Shown here piece after piece: positions 49,253 to 61,650 of a DNA stretch of 64,000 nt. Location: NCBI GenBank assembly GCA_037074705.1, contig CM073596.1, forward strand, positions 53,410,001 to 53,474,000. Reading direction: 5' to 3'. The notes below the pieces were generated by a model that did not search any database, was not told the DNA's origin, and worked only from the letters and a program-made list of their open reading frames with translations. Both the position numbers and the translations under genes were made by a program. This DNA is from Zhengitettix transpicula (lineage: Eukaryota; Arthropoda; Insecta; Orthoptera; Tetrigidae). Positions within the stretch are counted from its first letter, which is position 1. The number at the start of each line of letters is the position of its first letter.

Positions 49253-50371
49253 AGCTTAATTGACATTGCAACATGTTATTCCACTGTAGGCGTCCATAGT
49301 TTCGTTGCCATGGAAACCTGGTACAGTCACGTGATAATCGCAATTGTACTGTATAATCAAAATAAAGTGACTTTGAAAACGCTCTGCATAAATTACATAT
49401 ATACATATCTATTGAATTGGACAGTTTCAATCACGCCATACTAGGTATAGAGCGGCTGTATCGCTTTAACGCATTTGTTGTAGATAATGTGTCAGAAAAT
49501 ACACTTGTTCAACTATGGGTTTCCATATTGTCATTAGGCAACTGTAACCAGTATTGTAAATGTTCTGTCCGAAATATATCTATACCGGACGAAATCGCTG
49601 GTAGTTTGATTAATACTTTTATGGCTTACTTACTGTACTGGTATTAGACTTTTTATTTTACAACGAATAGGCCTATCTTTTTCGGACTTTTTTAAAAATA
49701 TATATATTTTAGAGTTAGCTATTCGTAAACTTAAAAACTAAGCTATGACATTAAATGTAGATTATTTACTAATTATGCAAAATCCCATAAATGTCTTGAC
49801 AAATTTTACGAAAATAGTTTATGATAATCGCGCTTTTCATTCCGTCATGTTAGTTTTCTGCAGACCAAATCAAATGCATTTAAAATACTTAAAGGTTAAG
49901 AGATTCTTATAGATACAAAATTATTTCAAGTTGTAAATTATGAGGATGGATATTCTTCAATTGCTCAAGAATCCTGACTGCTACGTAAATCATCATAATA
50001 TTGTCAAAGATATTTGAACCTCTGAGACTCCATTTTGGTTCTTTGCAATTGCGTTAAGCTATACAGACGAGCGGTGCTGTAGTTCGTTAATGGTGTTGTG
50101 AGAGATGTGTATTGCTGTTTTTCGGGGAGGGAGGATCTCATTCGACTTGCACTTCATACCGTATCTCGCATTTATCCCTTCTATTTGTTAATAATAATAA
50201 TATTTACGATAGACGATAAGTTAATTTGTTGTTTTTTTGTCGGCAATTCGGTGTCGGAAGTGTGGGGTTGTAATGTACACCTTCAGCATTGTACGAAAAT
50301 GACAGAGATCATTTTATATAATTAGACTTGACATTAAATAGTTCTGGACTTTTAAAATTAAGCTAGCCAAG
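49253..50371. other. Divergent promoter region between IFT22 and BCL7
   Basis: About 1.1 kb between two start codons that point apart. The segment 50040-50340 is less AT-rich and is probably BCL7 5' UTR. No clear core promoter motif was found, and I see no gene in the open frames here. Confidence 0.45.
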
Positions 50372-53300
50372 ATGATGTCAAGATCTGTAAGAGCCGAGAC
50401 GAGGAGCAGAGCGAAAGATGACATTAAACGAGTGATGCAAGTTGTCGATAAAGTCCGACATTGGTGAGCTCCATGGAATTGCTTTCTTTTGTATATTCTT
50501 TCACTTCAGTTAACAAAAATAATTTGTTGTGTTGGAATTGTATCATACGTTTCAAATTGTTGCATCTATTTTGTTGCTAATAATTGTGTCTGGTTTTAAA
50601 ATAATTTATGTCTTTTATAAATGGCGCTTAGAAATCTTGGCACTGTGAACACATTATAAGTATATCGTGTTATTTAGTAACTATATTCGGTATCATTTTA
50701 TATTTCATAATTTGATTAATTGTCTGATTTGATTTTTGTTCTGAGGCAGGATTAGATCTGCTTATAACAACCTGTATTTTGACAACAAAAAACCATCTAG
50801 ATTAGATCAAATTAAATGTACATTATTGACATTATAGCTTATAATGAAAATGGACTCGCTGCAAATTTTTAGGATGTGTCAAATATCAACTTAAACACAC
50901 ATAATCATTCATTATAGTGATATTCTTAAACAATTTCAATTCAGTCAATTCCCCTCCCTCATCTGCTACAATTATCAAGAGTACAATGTATTTTTTAAAA
51001 AATAATGTCATTTTAAATTCATATATATGCAAAAGATAAAACTCTTGATTTTTTCGATGTTAATAATGGGCCATAATTATAAATCAAGAATTTGAATACC
51101 TTTGGAAAGTGCCTAAAATAATGTGAACGAAAAATCAATCTGTAAATAGAAAATTATCTGACATTTTAAAAGTACAATGTGATTATTAATTAATAGCCAT
51201 ATAAGCCAGAAAAATAAAGTAATGAATAATAACATTTATTTTCATATAAAATTTTATTACATAAACAATGTTTCATCCTAAAATGAGAAACACTTTTATG
51301 TTATGTCACTTAAATAATTGGAACTATAATGAAACACTTTATTTACATTTTGATGTTTTGGTTCACAACATATAGTTAAATCTCGTATTAATGAAAGTTA
51401 TATATAACCAATAAAATACCAATTGTGAAGGTGAAAAGTTTGAAAGTATCAAAAACATGTAATCAAAATAAAGCTCCAGGTTTCAAAAATTTCGACACAA
51501 AATAGATTTGATATTTGCTGTGAGATAATCAAATGATCAATATTGTGATTATTCAAGTAAATATTCTTAGTTTTAAGCTAAGGAAAATGTTTTTGGATGA
51601 GAGTTTTTGATACTTGTTTTATTTGTCATATATAACAAGTTGTACAGAAGTTTTAATTTCAGGGAAAAGAAATGGGTGACAATTGGTGAAACAACTATGA
51701 AAATATACAAGTGGGTGCCAATATCTAGTAGCGAACAGGTAATAAATTGTTTTCCAAAGTTAAATTTTTAAAATAAGATTTAAAAAAAGATGGAATTTTG
51801 TTTTAGCTCGTTTGTATAAATCTTGTGCATTAGTTGCATGTAACTTTTATTGCTGATAAATTAATAATTTCCCGCAGTCAAATTTTTTGTAATGTAAAAA
51901 TTGCCTTATTTTCAGAAAAAGAAATGTAAAGACCACAACAAGGAAAATACTCCTTCCAGAAAGTCAACAACTCTTGACTCGTCCAATTCAAATTTTGGAT
52001 TAGAAGACTCGAATACCTGTAAGTAATAGATTTTGTCATATAATAAGTTTTTACGAGGATCGTTCGGATAGTTCTCGTCCTGACATAGAGACGGCGCTAG
52101 TAGACATAAACGACGATTCGCAGTTCAACTATTATCTGTCAGATGTGCTGTTTTATTGTGTAAATATACTGTGTTATTTCAATTTTTTTATTGTTATATC
52201 AAAGAGAAGTGAACAAGTCTATGTGTTGAGTGAAAAATGGATAAAATCGGTATTCGGGCCGTTATAAAGTATTTCGTTATAAAAGGTTTAACCCCGACTG
52301 CCATAAAAGAAGAATTAGATTCTACATTAAATGAATCTTCACCGTCGTTTTCAACGGTAAAGAAGTGGGCAGCTGAATTCAAACGCGGACGAACATCTGT
52401 TTTGGATGGTGAGCGTTCAGGTCGCCCGGCAACCGCTACCAGCGAGGATAAAATCATAGAAATCCACAATGCTGTGTTGGAAGACAGCAGATTGAAGACA
52501 CGCGAGCTTGCCGATCTTGCAAATATATCTGTTGACCGTGTCCACTACATTCTACATGAACATTTGGGTATGAAAAAGCTGTTGGCACGATGGGTGCCGC
52601 GTTTGTTAACCGGTGACCAGAAGCGCACACGATTGAACATTTCTCAACAGTGTTTGGATCGTTTTAAACGAAATCCTAACGAGTTTTTGTGTCGTTTCGT
52701 TACTGTTCATGAAATGTGGATTCATTATTATACCACGGAATCAAATCAACAGTCCAAAAATAGGGATAGGGCTGAAGCTGGTGTAAGTGCTCCAAAGAAG
52801 GCGAAAACCATTCCTCCCGCGGGAAAAGTGTTGGTCACAGTGTTTTGGGATGCTCATGGTGTGGTTCTATTAGATTATCTAGAAAAAGATAAAACAGTCT
52901 CAGGAGAATATTATTCACTGTTATTGGAGCAATTTAAACTATCCCATAAGACAAAACGCCCACATCTGTCCCAGAAAATTCTTTTTCACCATGACAATTC
53001 ATCTGCTCACATGTCTTCAGATGTTACTGTTAAACTTCATGAATTGAGCTTTGAATTGCTCCCACATGCAATGTATTCTCCAGATTTAGATCCAAGTGAT
53101 TATTTCCTGTTCCCAAATATAAAGAAATGGCTTGCGGGCCGAAGATTTGCTTCGAATGAAGAAGTCGTGGCTGAGACTGGTGCCTATTTTGAGGAATTTG
53201 ATAAATCATTTTATACTGAAGGTATAAAGAAGTTGGAAGAGCGATGGATGAAGTGTATTGGTTTAAGCGGAGACTACATTGAGAACTAAATTGGTATGAA

Positions 53301-54513
53301 TATTTTTTCATTATTCCTTCTCAGATTGAGAACTATCCAAACCATCCTTTTATAACAGTGCATATATAAATTTTCTTTCATGTAAAGTGGCCTTTGAAGA
53401 ATGGTACTCTTGAAATTCTTATTATCAATGCTTTAATGTACAAATTTGAATAGATTGGAGGATTTCTATTAGTCTTCTTCATGGAGTTATACATTTCCTT
53501 CTAGTACTTCATCAATGGTTTGGTATTATATGAAGTAAATTATTTTATTTAAAACTCCAATTTTTGTCCATTAATCTGCTGGTTTCATAAATTTAGAATG
53601 TTCATTTTGGAGTCTATTATAAATGTTTATAAAGTACTCAACTTTTTGAAATTACACAGTTTTTAAGTTATTGTATTCTTCTGTTAATGTCTTAATTGTT
53701 TCTCTCATTATGATGTGATTCATTTTTCATTATAGCAATTATTTTAATTAAAAAATTTATTTAATTTTACACAATTATGCTGTTTACATATTTGAGTTAC
53801 ACATCTGTATTTAATACCACCAGACTGTTAATTATTTATTAAACTCTTACTATACCTTCTGACAGTTCTACGAATCCCAATATATGCATTAATAGACCAA
53901 CATTTGTATTTATAATTATAGCTTGAAGTTAAGAGTTTTTATGTTTGTCTATTTTATTCACTATTATTGCATTATGATTCTAAAATGCTTGTAGGCCAAA
54001 TTGAAAATATTCCACATAAGGATGTTTCTTTTGTTACTTGAAATTATCATCTAAAGTCTCCTACACAAATACTGAATTTGAGAGAACACAAATTCCTCAG
54101 AGCTGCAGATTACTTTCAGTTGTGAGTAAGAAGTAGTTCTTTCCTTGTTAAATTATTGTATTGTGTGGTTCTAAGATTTGTTCATAATCTTCATTACACT
54201 CATCTTTTTGTCTGAAAATGATTGAGGATACATGAATTATGAAAACTAGCATTTAAAATGAAGTTCCTTCTCCGAAGTATATAGTTGTCATTTTGGGAGA
54301 ATTGAAGTTTTTTTATTATTATATTGGATTTTTTATCTTTGTAACAGTCTGTCTAAATAGTTTGTTTTATTACATTCATCTTGTTATATTTCAGGTTTTT
54401 CTATGGTGAGTGACTCACAAGGTCCTACAGATTTTTCTGCTCAGCTTGGTTTCTCCGAAGACTCAAATTCTCAGAGCAGTGAACCGAGCAACAAGCGGAC
54501 AAAGACTGACTGA
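50372..54513 (+). CDS. BCL7: BCL7-like subunit of SWI/SNF (BAF) chromatin remodeller
   Basis: Nuclear protein associated with the SWI/SNF complex. Exons: 50372-50463, 51663-51738, 51916-52018, 54395-54513; GT-AG borders; 129 residues. Exons 1-2 form the conserved N-terminal BCL7 domain: [49 protein letters not shown]. Exon 3 is short and polar. Exon 4 ends in an acidic/serine-rich tail ([15 protein letters not shown]). The protein is shorter than vertebrate BCL7A-C (about 200 residues), as the variable tail is reduced. Two adjacent ATGs (50372, 50375) share the frame. Intron 3 (2.4 kb) contains a mariner element that starts 36 bp after the donor site. Confidence 0.93.
52054..53350 (+). mobile_element. 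Full-length mariner transposon in BCL7 intron 3
   Basis: 1,297 bp element flanked by TA at 52052-52053 and 53351-53352, the target-site duplication of Tc1/mariner elements. The terminal inverted repeats of about 27 bp share GGATAGTTCTC: left CGAGGATCGTTCGGATAG..., right (minus strand) AAAGGATGGTTTGGATAG.... It encodes one uninterrupted transposase on the plus strand, the same direction as BCL7. Confidence 0.92.
52237..53289 (+). CDS. Mariner transposase with altered first catalytic residue
   Basis: DDE/D-family cut-and-paste transposase, 350 residues, in one open frame. The N-terminal half has two helix-turn-helix regions ([35 protein letters not shown]) and the WVPRLLT motif (119-125; family form WVPHxLT). 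The catalytic domain should carry the mariner D,D34D triad. The second and third residues are present: D253 in HHDNSSAH and D288 in PSDYFLF, with 34 residues between. At the first position the usual DE(T)W is VHEMW, so His158 replaces Asp (codon CAT at 52708-52710). The protein is therefore predicted inactive in cleavage, though it may still bind the inverted repeats. The intact frame indicates fairly recent insertion. Confidence 0.92.
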   Translation: MDKIGIRAVIKYFVIKGLTPTAIKEELDSTLNESSPSFSTVKKWAAEFKRGRTSVLDGERSGRPATATSEDKIIEIHNAVLEDSRLKTRELADLANISVDRVHYILHEHLGMKKLLARWVPRLLTGDQKRTRLNISQQCLDRFKRNPNEFLCRFVTVHEMWIHYYTTESNQQSKNRDRAEAGVSAPKKAKTIPPAGKVLVTVFWDAHGVVLLDYLEKDKTVSGEYYSLLLEQFKLSHKTKRPHLSQKILFHHDNSSAHMSSDVTVKLHELSFELLPHAMYSPDLDPSDYFLFPNIKKWLAGRRFASNEEVVAETGAYFEEFDKSFYTEGIKKLEERWMKCIGLSGDYIEN

Positions 54514-56623
54514 AATATGTTGGTGTACTTTTAATTGAACTTTGTTGGTTCCATTCATGTAAGAAGTCTTCCTGATCACGGGAAGGTGTTCTCAAGAACA
54601 TTGTGCATAATGTGGTGTTTTTTTTATGTGTGTAAATATTACATTCTTTAACTCGGTGTATAATCTTTGTGAATGGTTAGTGCTGATAATGACTGTAGTT
54701 ATCATCTAAAGATTTATTTCCAAAACAGCAGTTTTAAGCTGCTAATTGTTTCAGTATTATTTCCAAGATAGTATATTGCACTTGAAATATTTTTATGCAT
54801 TTGTGAAATTGTTTCTTGAGTGTATAACCATTTTAATATATATTTTTTATTTCTTAAATTACCTACAATAGAGTATACATAGTTGTGAGTTTGTATTATT
54901 TTTCAACTACAAACCCACTAAATTTAAAAAAAATGTTTCCCTTAAAACACCTTTTAAGACATTAGTACCTAGATGTAGTTTCTTTGTTTCTAACTGCTGT
55001 TATGTTCTATCATCAGTGACCAGAGTCATATGATGTGAATAGTAGTAATAGGAAAGGTTTTTCAACATCCGTATACTTAATCCACTATGCTGTTGAGAAC
55101 ACTTCTGAGGCACTTTTCCACGTCACAAATATATTTCACCTATACTTAGCACCTCACACCAAACAACTCACATTTTACTTGTGAAAGGTTCATAGACCTG
55201 GTGTTAGGGATTGCCAATAATTGATGGCTACAATTCCCATACAGAAAGGATTTTCTTTCTGGCTGATTAAACTCATAATTATGAAATTACCTTTCTTCAA
55301 GACATTATCAATTTCTCCCATTCTTCCAAGGATCTCCCTAAACCACTTCAACCATACTGGTCACATTAGATGTTGATCCCTGTACATTGACATTCCCCAT
55401 AAACAAGGTCTCACTGACCAAATTCCTTCCCCACCAAACTTCCAAATGATTGTCCTTGTGCACTGAATCTTTAGAAACTTCCCTTTTTGTGAATATTTCA
55501 ACTTGTCATCCTGAAACTCTTATTTCTTCTCTACAGTGCCTTTTATTTCATTTGTTGTAACCATTATAAATGTATGTGTGTTAACATATATTTAGTATAT
55601 ATACTTCTCAGCTTTTGTAAGTTTTACATAGTTGCAACCTGCCTTCCCATAATAAAGTTTATTGGCCAGAAGTGCCCAGGTTTGAATTGCACTCTGTGAA
55701 GTTATATGGGTTTACCATCAATGTCCAAAAAAATATAACTATATATTCTATCTTCTATAGTGATGGACCTTCGTCCTCAAGGAAGCAACACTAATCACTT
55801 TTCCCTTAATGGATGCAATTATAAGAAAGTATGCCATACCTGAAATTAGAGTTTGTGTCACCCTGAAAATAATTTAATTGGAAGTTTTCTCTCTTGTTTG
55901 TCCATATCAATTATTAAGATAATACCACATAGTTCTCTTACTTGCTAATATATGGAAGTTAAAGTTTAGTTGTATGAACAACCTTTTGTTGCTTTATCAA
56001 TGTTGGTAATAAAATAGTTTTTGCTTAGTTTTGTGTGAAGTAAAAGTTACGTTAATTTATTTTCAGACTGACCAAAGGGTCAACTTACTTTGAATAATCT
56101 GAATTTGTGTGAACATTTGGAAACTTGCCTGAATGGGGAAGTGGTCCTGACAATGTATCAGGGCTTCATCATTTTGCTAACCTGAATTGTTCTGGTAAAA
56201 TCTGGATATATGGTTAGATTCAAACTTAACCTAACCTTCAATATGTGTCCTCAGAGTTAAAAAATAAATATTTTCCTCTGAAAAGGAGTGTTAAAGATGC
56301 CTAGCTGGATGATGAATTATTTCTCTGCTGTTTTGGGACATTGCCTCATACAGCATCACCTTGGAGCTGTTGAAATAGGCGAAGCTTTTGCCTGAACCTC
56401 TAGTGTAACTAAGTTCCTTTTCTTGCCAATAAACAAAGGCAATTAGATAACATTACATTCATTTTTATAAAAGTTCAGATTTATTTTGAGACTAATCTGT
56501 CAGCTTTTGGCAGAAATGACCATTAATACAATGAGAATGAGGAATAGGATAAGGTAGTGCAACATAACTGGTTACGATTCTTGTTTTGAAAATTTAATTA
56601 GAACAATCAACAAATGAATATGC
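54514..56623. other. BCL7 3' flank with Penelope-like debris
   Basis: The region between the BCL7 and ERMARD stop codons (tail to tail). It contains probable BCL7 3' UTR, a Penelope-like reverse-transcriptase fragment at 55250-55510 and a short copy of the 18960-19110 repeat near 55840. A candidate AATAAA lies at 55651. The stretch 56090-56420 is not recognised. Confidence 0.5.
55250..55510 (+). pseudogene. Penelope-like element reverse-transcriptase fragment
   Basis: One frame reads TTSTILVTLDVDPCTLTFP; a neighbouring frame from the same bases reads SLYIDIPHKQGL. Together they recall the block (N)xLLVTLDVxSLYTNIPHxEG, the first conserved aspartate motif of Penelope-like reverse transcriptases. 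The frame changes within the motif and several stops occur, so it is a dead fragment. It covers a region N-terminal to the fragment at 18470-18830. Confidence 0.5.
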
Positions 56624-59458
56624 TCATGGATAAGTTTCACATAGTTTAGGAAGTAGAAAGTTGCCCATTTTCAAAATATTCTCACTGAAAGGCGTCACTT
56701 GTTGTGAAATCTCTTCGATGCGATTTTTGCTTTCATTTGTGTTTGAGGCAGTATTTTCCACAAATTGTAAAATTGTTCGCAGGTACCTATAATAAAATTG
56801 TAAAATTTTTCATTATAATTTGATTTGTAGTGAGTCATTGATTGAATTTGAGCAAATAAGTTACCAAATAATGCTTAGAACTCATCCCATTTTCAGATAA
56901 AATCACAAGCATATTTGGTCAGATACAGAATTAGTGAAAACACTTACTTTGTCTGTTTTAACAGTCGCTCCACTTGGAAGTTCTGCAAACAATTTATAGA
57001 AAGAAGCTGACCTATGACAATAAGAATAATGCAAGTTAAAATTTGTCTGAGAGTGGGCATGAATCCTGCCATTCGCTTGTAGCTGGCCCTCTGCCTGGAC
57101 CTCAGCTTGCGGTCACAGTAAAGTTTGAACCTTGAGCTCATTGTTTGTGAAATGTTTTCACAAATTATGACAATATTATCTACAATTTGCTTCAAAATTC
57201 CTAATACTTCATTTTCAATTCTCGGTCTATATATTGTTTTGATATGAATATGGGACAAGGCCCCCAACAACAGTTCGCTAGACACTATGCAGTTTGTATC
57301 GGAGTGTAGGTTAAGCTGTTTTACTAGGTTAACTATAAAATTAGAAAGGTGACTATGGTTTGGCTCCGAACAATTTGATATCTCTTCTGGAAGTGGTATT
57401 TTATCCCACAGAAACAGCTCTGTTATCACTTTTCTTAAATCACCTAGAATTAGTGAACTGATGTGAAATTTGGTTTTGTAGTTTTTAGTGAAATGTACCA
57501 TACTTTCTATAACTTTTTCTTTGGAATCTGTATTAAATGTGTCACCGTGATCCATTTTCAAAACTACTATACATGTAAGTATGATGAGAAGATTTGTCAC
57601 TTTCATAGGAATGTCTTCAAGGTTAACTTCTCCATGACTCAGGCGGTCTCTCACCCGAAATCCTACCGGATGTGTGAAGATATCATAGATCATTTCCATT
57701 ATCTGCTCCCCAAGAAATGTGCTAATGTTGTTGTGTTCACTTTTATCATTGTACTCTGTCAAGATTTGATCAAGTGTTGTATAGAGTGTGGAAGACTCTG
57801 CTGTCAGGATTCGCTGAGGGCAGTTATTGAGTTTGCAATATAAAATCCTAAAAATGTGTTCTGCTGAAGGTAGGCATATTAACAAACACCAACCCCACCT
57901 GAAAAACATATTTCACAACTAATCAACAATATTCAATTTTGTTCTTACTACACTACTATTTTCATTTGATTGCATTTGTTTTTTAAAATTGTATATTGAG
58001 AATCTTTTGAACATCACTCTACACAATGTTCCATGAAAATTGTATGCTTTATTGCAATTTTTGTGGTATCTTAAACTGTAAAGCCCAATTCAATTCTACC
58101 AGAAAGAAAAGACATATGCAGAATGCACCAATAAATAAATGTCGTAACTCATCTTTGAATTCTGCAACAATTTCCATCTGTTAGCAATTCTGTGAAACAT
58201 TGTAAATTTATTAGCATTAACATATGGCAGAATTTACCTTTCCTTTTCATAATAGTGTAAAGCTGTAGACCAACAAGGAAGGTGACCAACTGGTACCAAT
58301 GGAGAGGAAGACAGCAACTCTATCACATGTTTGTGTAAAATGGGCACCGTTGACTCCAGACCTGAGAATACATCTGTCTGCTTCAACATTTCCTTGACTT
58401 GAGAGCGGAAGACTGGCTGTATCTTCAGCTTGGTGAGCAATTCACCGATGGAGGCGATGAGGAGGAAAAGAGTAGATACTAACTCAGGTCGAACTTCACT
58501 GGGGAGTAAGAAGCCGTGCCATGCTACGTTTCTTAGATTCAGAGCTTTTGGGGTTCCCATTAAAATTTGAGTAAATAATACCTGTGGATATATATAGCTT
58601 TAGGTTTAAATATTTAGTAATGATTAAGGCAGGTTGGCAGTAACTTACTGTTAGTTATTATGTCATGAAATTCCATGGAGAGAAACTTACAGGAACTGGT
58701 CCAAGAATAGACGTTAGCTCTGGAGTAGCACACAGATCTCTGAACAAAAATGGAACATTTTTTCCTTTCACCAAGAACACCTGAATTCAGATTCTGAGTC
58801 AAATAATGTTACAATGTATAGATGATATTTATATTACTGTCCATATTAATCATACATTTCCCAGAGAACGTTCTATCAAAGAAGTTAGATAGAGAACAGC
58901 TTCCAATGAGGACGTCCCTTTGAAGCTAAAAAAATAATCACACTGATTGGCAATTTCTTTCTCCTTTTGTGTCCACTTGCAGTGATGGAGTAAATTTGAA
59001 AATTGCTCTTGATTTAATGATTTTTGTAGAGCATTGTGTGCCTGAAGATAAATTTGCCATAATTTTGTTGTTGTTGACAAGACCCATTCTGAGGACTCTT
59101 GAAGTATATCTACACAACCTGTAAAATGGAGACAACTGTAAAAGATTTGCATCATTGAAATTTTCTAACAAGTTTTCTTTTTTATGTTAAGTATTTATCA
59201 AACTAGATAAATGTATTGCTTTGACACAAAAATTCTTACCCTGAGTTTACTATCTACAACAATTTAAATACCTGTAACACCAAGGAGACTTCCAATTTTA
59301 TCCCAATTGAATGTCAAGTTGTCAGTTAGGTAGTTTTCTTCTTCATTCTTGGCTTCCTTTAATATACATTCCTGGCCAATTTCTACCAGAATATGGTGTA
59401 CAAGGGGTGAAAGAAATGTTACAACTTCTTGTCTTTCACCTGGGCTTGAGTCTGTCAT
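56624..59458 (-). CDS. ERMARD: ERMARD homologue (ER membrane-associated RNA degradation protein, DUF4209)
   Basis: ER membrane protein; the human gene is linked to periventricular nodular heterotopia and its molecular role is poorly known. Exons on the minus strand: 59458-59272, 59118-58856, 58780-58691, 58581-58238, 57898-56948, 56786-56624; all GT-AG; 665 residues (human 678). Exon 3 encodes [19 protein letters not shown]. Exon 4 contains the DUF4209 hallmark [13 protein letters not shown] (residues 195-207). The large exon 5 is helical, and near its end has a basic stretch ([13 protein letters not shown]) followed by a hydrophobic segment, [20 protein letters not shown], likely a membrane span near the C-terminus as in the human protein. 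The start at 59458 is the first ATG after an acceptor at 59469; a non-coding leader exon probably lies near 60391. Confidence 0.85.
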
Positions 59459-60390
59459 GTTGATGTTCCTATTGTTGAAACAATATTAATCAATTAACAT
59501 CAGTTTTTAGAAAAAAAAATAATTAAACTTTCTAAAGGAGCCAGTATCAGAAGGTTTTTAAACTCCTTTTTTGTAAGTGCAGTTCACTATATGTTCTGGA
59601 CATTAAAATAAATAAATTGCTTCTCTGTGTACAATTTTACTTGTAAGGTAACTAACTACCAACAACTAAAGAACAACTAAACATGTCACATCTAACCTTT
59701 TTCAATACCTAATACTTAATTTAAATACACAGTGGTGAAATATTGACTACTTATATGGAAGAATGATGGGCATGTACATGTAAGATAATTTTGCCACTTC
59801 CAGTTAATAATAAGACAAGTAAAGAAAATTATTGAATATCTACAGAGATATCCTACACTCGATCCGTGATGTGTATAAAGATTAGGTTTAACTTAACAGA
59901 ATGTGGAGAGCTCAAGTTGTATGCACAAAATAATTATTAATTACTAGTATGAAATACTCCAAAGCAAAGCTAACACATTATGTATTGACAAACTATTAAA
60001 TACGAATGGGGATAAAACTGATAAAATTGTGACCGTCATTTACCTGACTAAAAGCTACTTCAATGACAGTTCAATTATTATATGCATCATACAAGTTTAG
60101 GGAGCAATGCTATCAGTCATTATTTTACCATTTATCGTATATTATAATTCATAATCATGACACCGTAATGGAGCTTATGATAAGTAATATTGTGTGTCAG
60201 TAATTGAAATTAATTTGAAACTGGTTTTTGGTACAGTGCTGGTTAATGACAATGCTCCCAACGTTTAATACAAGTGTGGCACATGCCAACAAATGTTTTT
60301 TTCAATAATAGTGTGGATTTGTTCCATGTTAATCAACAATCTATTACATTTGATTAAAATACAGCAAAATACCATGAATTCTCACTTACA

Positions 60391-60480
60391 TTTCTGAAGC
60401 TATTGCTTCCTTTTTCTTAAGTTCATAAAACACAAGTATACAACAAACTTCATCATAGAAATTTCGTCATCTATTCTTTG
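60391..60480 (-). promoter_or_regulatory. Candidate 5' UTR exon of ERMARD
   Basis: On the minus strand a strong donor (AGAAAT|GTAAGTGAG, donor GT at 60389-60390) follows a stretch with short ATG frames that stop quickly. The acceptor just upstream of the ERMARD start codon (CAACAATAG at about 59469) has no other obvious partner. The 5' limit, and thus the promoter, is not defined. Confidence 0.35.
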
Positions 60481-60689
60481 ACAGAAAATTAAATATTATT
60501 TTGGTTAATTTGTTGAAAGTTAAAAAAATGTATTAAGATTATTTTAACACTTCCAAATAGTCTCGATTTCCTTTGAAATTTTTCGCCTGAACGCTTAAAT
60601 TATTGAAGCTGGTATAGTTTTATGAGAAGCAGATGGATAAATATGTGTAAACTTTAGGTACAACTGCCAACTGATAAATTCAATCAAAA

Positions 60690-61650
60690 TGACGTGAATG
60701 GTTTCTGAAAAGCTGCTAGTGCTACAATTTGGTTGCTCAGTGACATCACACATGTTACTGCACAGAGCAAATTCAAGTTGTGTCTGCTATCATCATCTTG
60801 TTGCATCTCCAGTTTTCTGGGTGACTGCATTAATGAAGTTTCTCCATGTTTTCCTTTCTAGAAATCAGATTTATTCCTCCATTTCTAGGCCACTTCTCTT
60901 TTCACTTGATCTTTTTGGTCTTCCTCTAGGTCTAGTTCATTTTATTTATCTGTCTCCATCCATATCTTTGCTGTTCTATTCTTGTCCATTATTTTAACAT
61001 GTCCAAACCACTTTTATCTGGCATTGGCTATTGTTTGCCTTAATGTGTCTTTAATTCTGACTTCCTCTCTTATTTCTTAAGTTTTTTATCCTGTAATTTC
61101 TGGTTTTTAGCACACATGTCCTCAGGAACTTCATTTCACTGGTTTGTAATTTGCTTTCTTCTATTTTGGTTATAGTGCATGTTTCCAGGCTATAGGTTGT
61201 CATTGGTATAAAGTGGATTTTAGACAGTGTCTGATCCTTATTGGTATTTGTTGGTCCCACAGTATAGTTCTCACCTATTGGTACAGCTGGGCTTCTTGTA
61301 TGATTCTATTTGTGACCTGTTGTCTTGAGTTAATGTGCTTCCAAGACATTTAAATGCCTCTACTCGGTTGACTCTCATTGGTGTGATGATGTATGGTTTA
61401 TTTTCTCTGTTTTCAGCCATGATAACTCTTTTGGTTTAATTGATTAATTCAATAGATTTAAATTCTTGGTTCCATAGGTCTAGTAGTTGTATGTCCTTTT
61501 CTGTGTTTCCCCTTATCACCTCATTGGCTGTGAAAGCATAAGCTTTTGAACTCTCTAGCAAGTTTTTGTTTGACATTTCTCATTATTTGATTCATGATTG
61601 TGATTAACAGTAGGGGTAATACTTTGCTGTACTCCATTTATTGTCTTGAA
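60690..61650 (-). pseudogene. Decayed LINE reverse-transcriptase 3' part
   Basis: On the minus strand, in shifting frames: RVNRVEAFKCLGSTLTQDNR, then MTTYSLETCTITKIEESKLQ and TSEMKFLRTCVLKTRNYRIK, then RWFGHVKIMDKNRTAKIW. This matches the C-terminal part of insect LINE polyproteins (KYLGS-, LYGxETWTxTK-, FEMxxLRR-, GHVxRMxxxRxxKKxW- blocks). Stops and frameshifts are frequent, so the copy is inactive. The YADD active site would lie further upstream near 61600 and is not clearly preserved. Confidence 0.65.

Noticed and set aside
53030..53311. Minus-strand 93-residue frame
   Set aside because: Shadow of the mariner transposase on the other strand.
57463..57843. Plus-strand 126-residue frame
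   Set aside because: Shadow of the large ERMARD exon; the minus-strand frame has the conserved protein.
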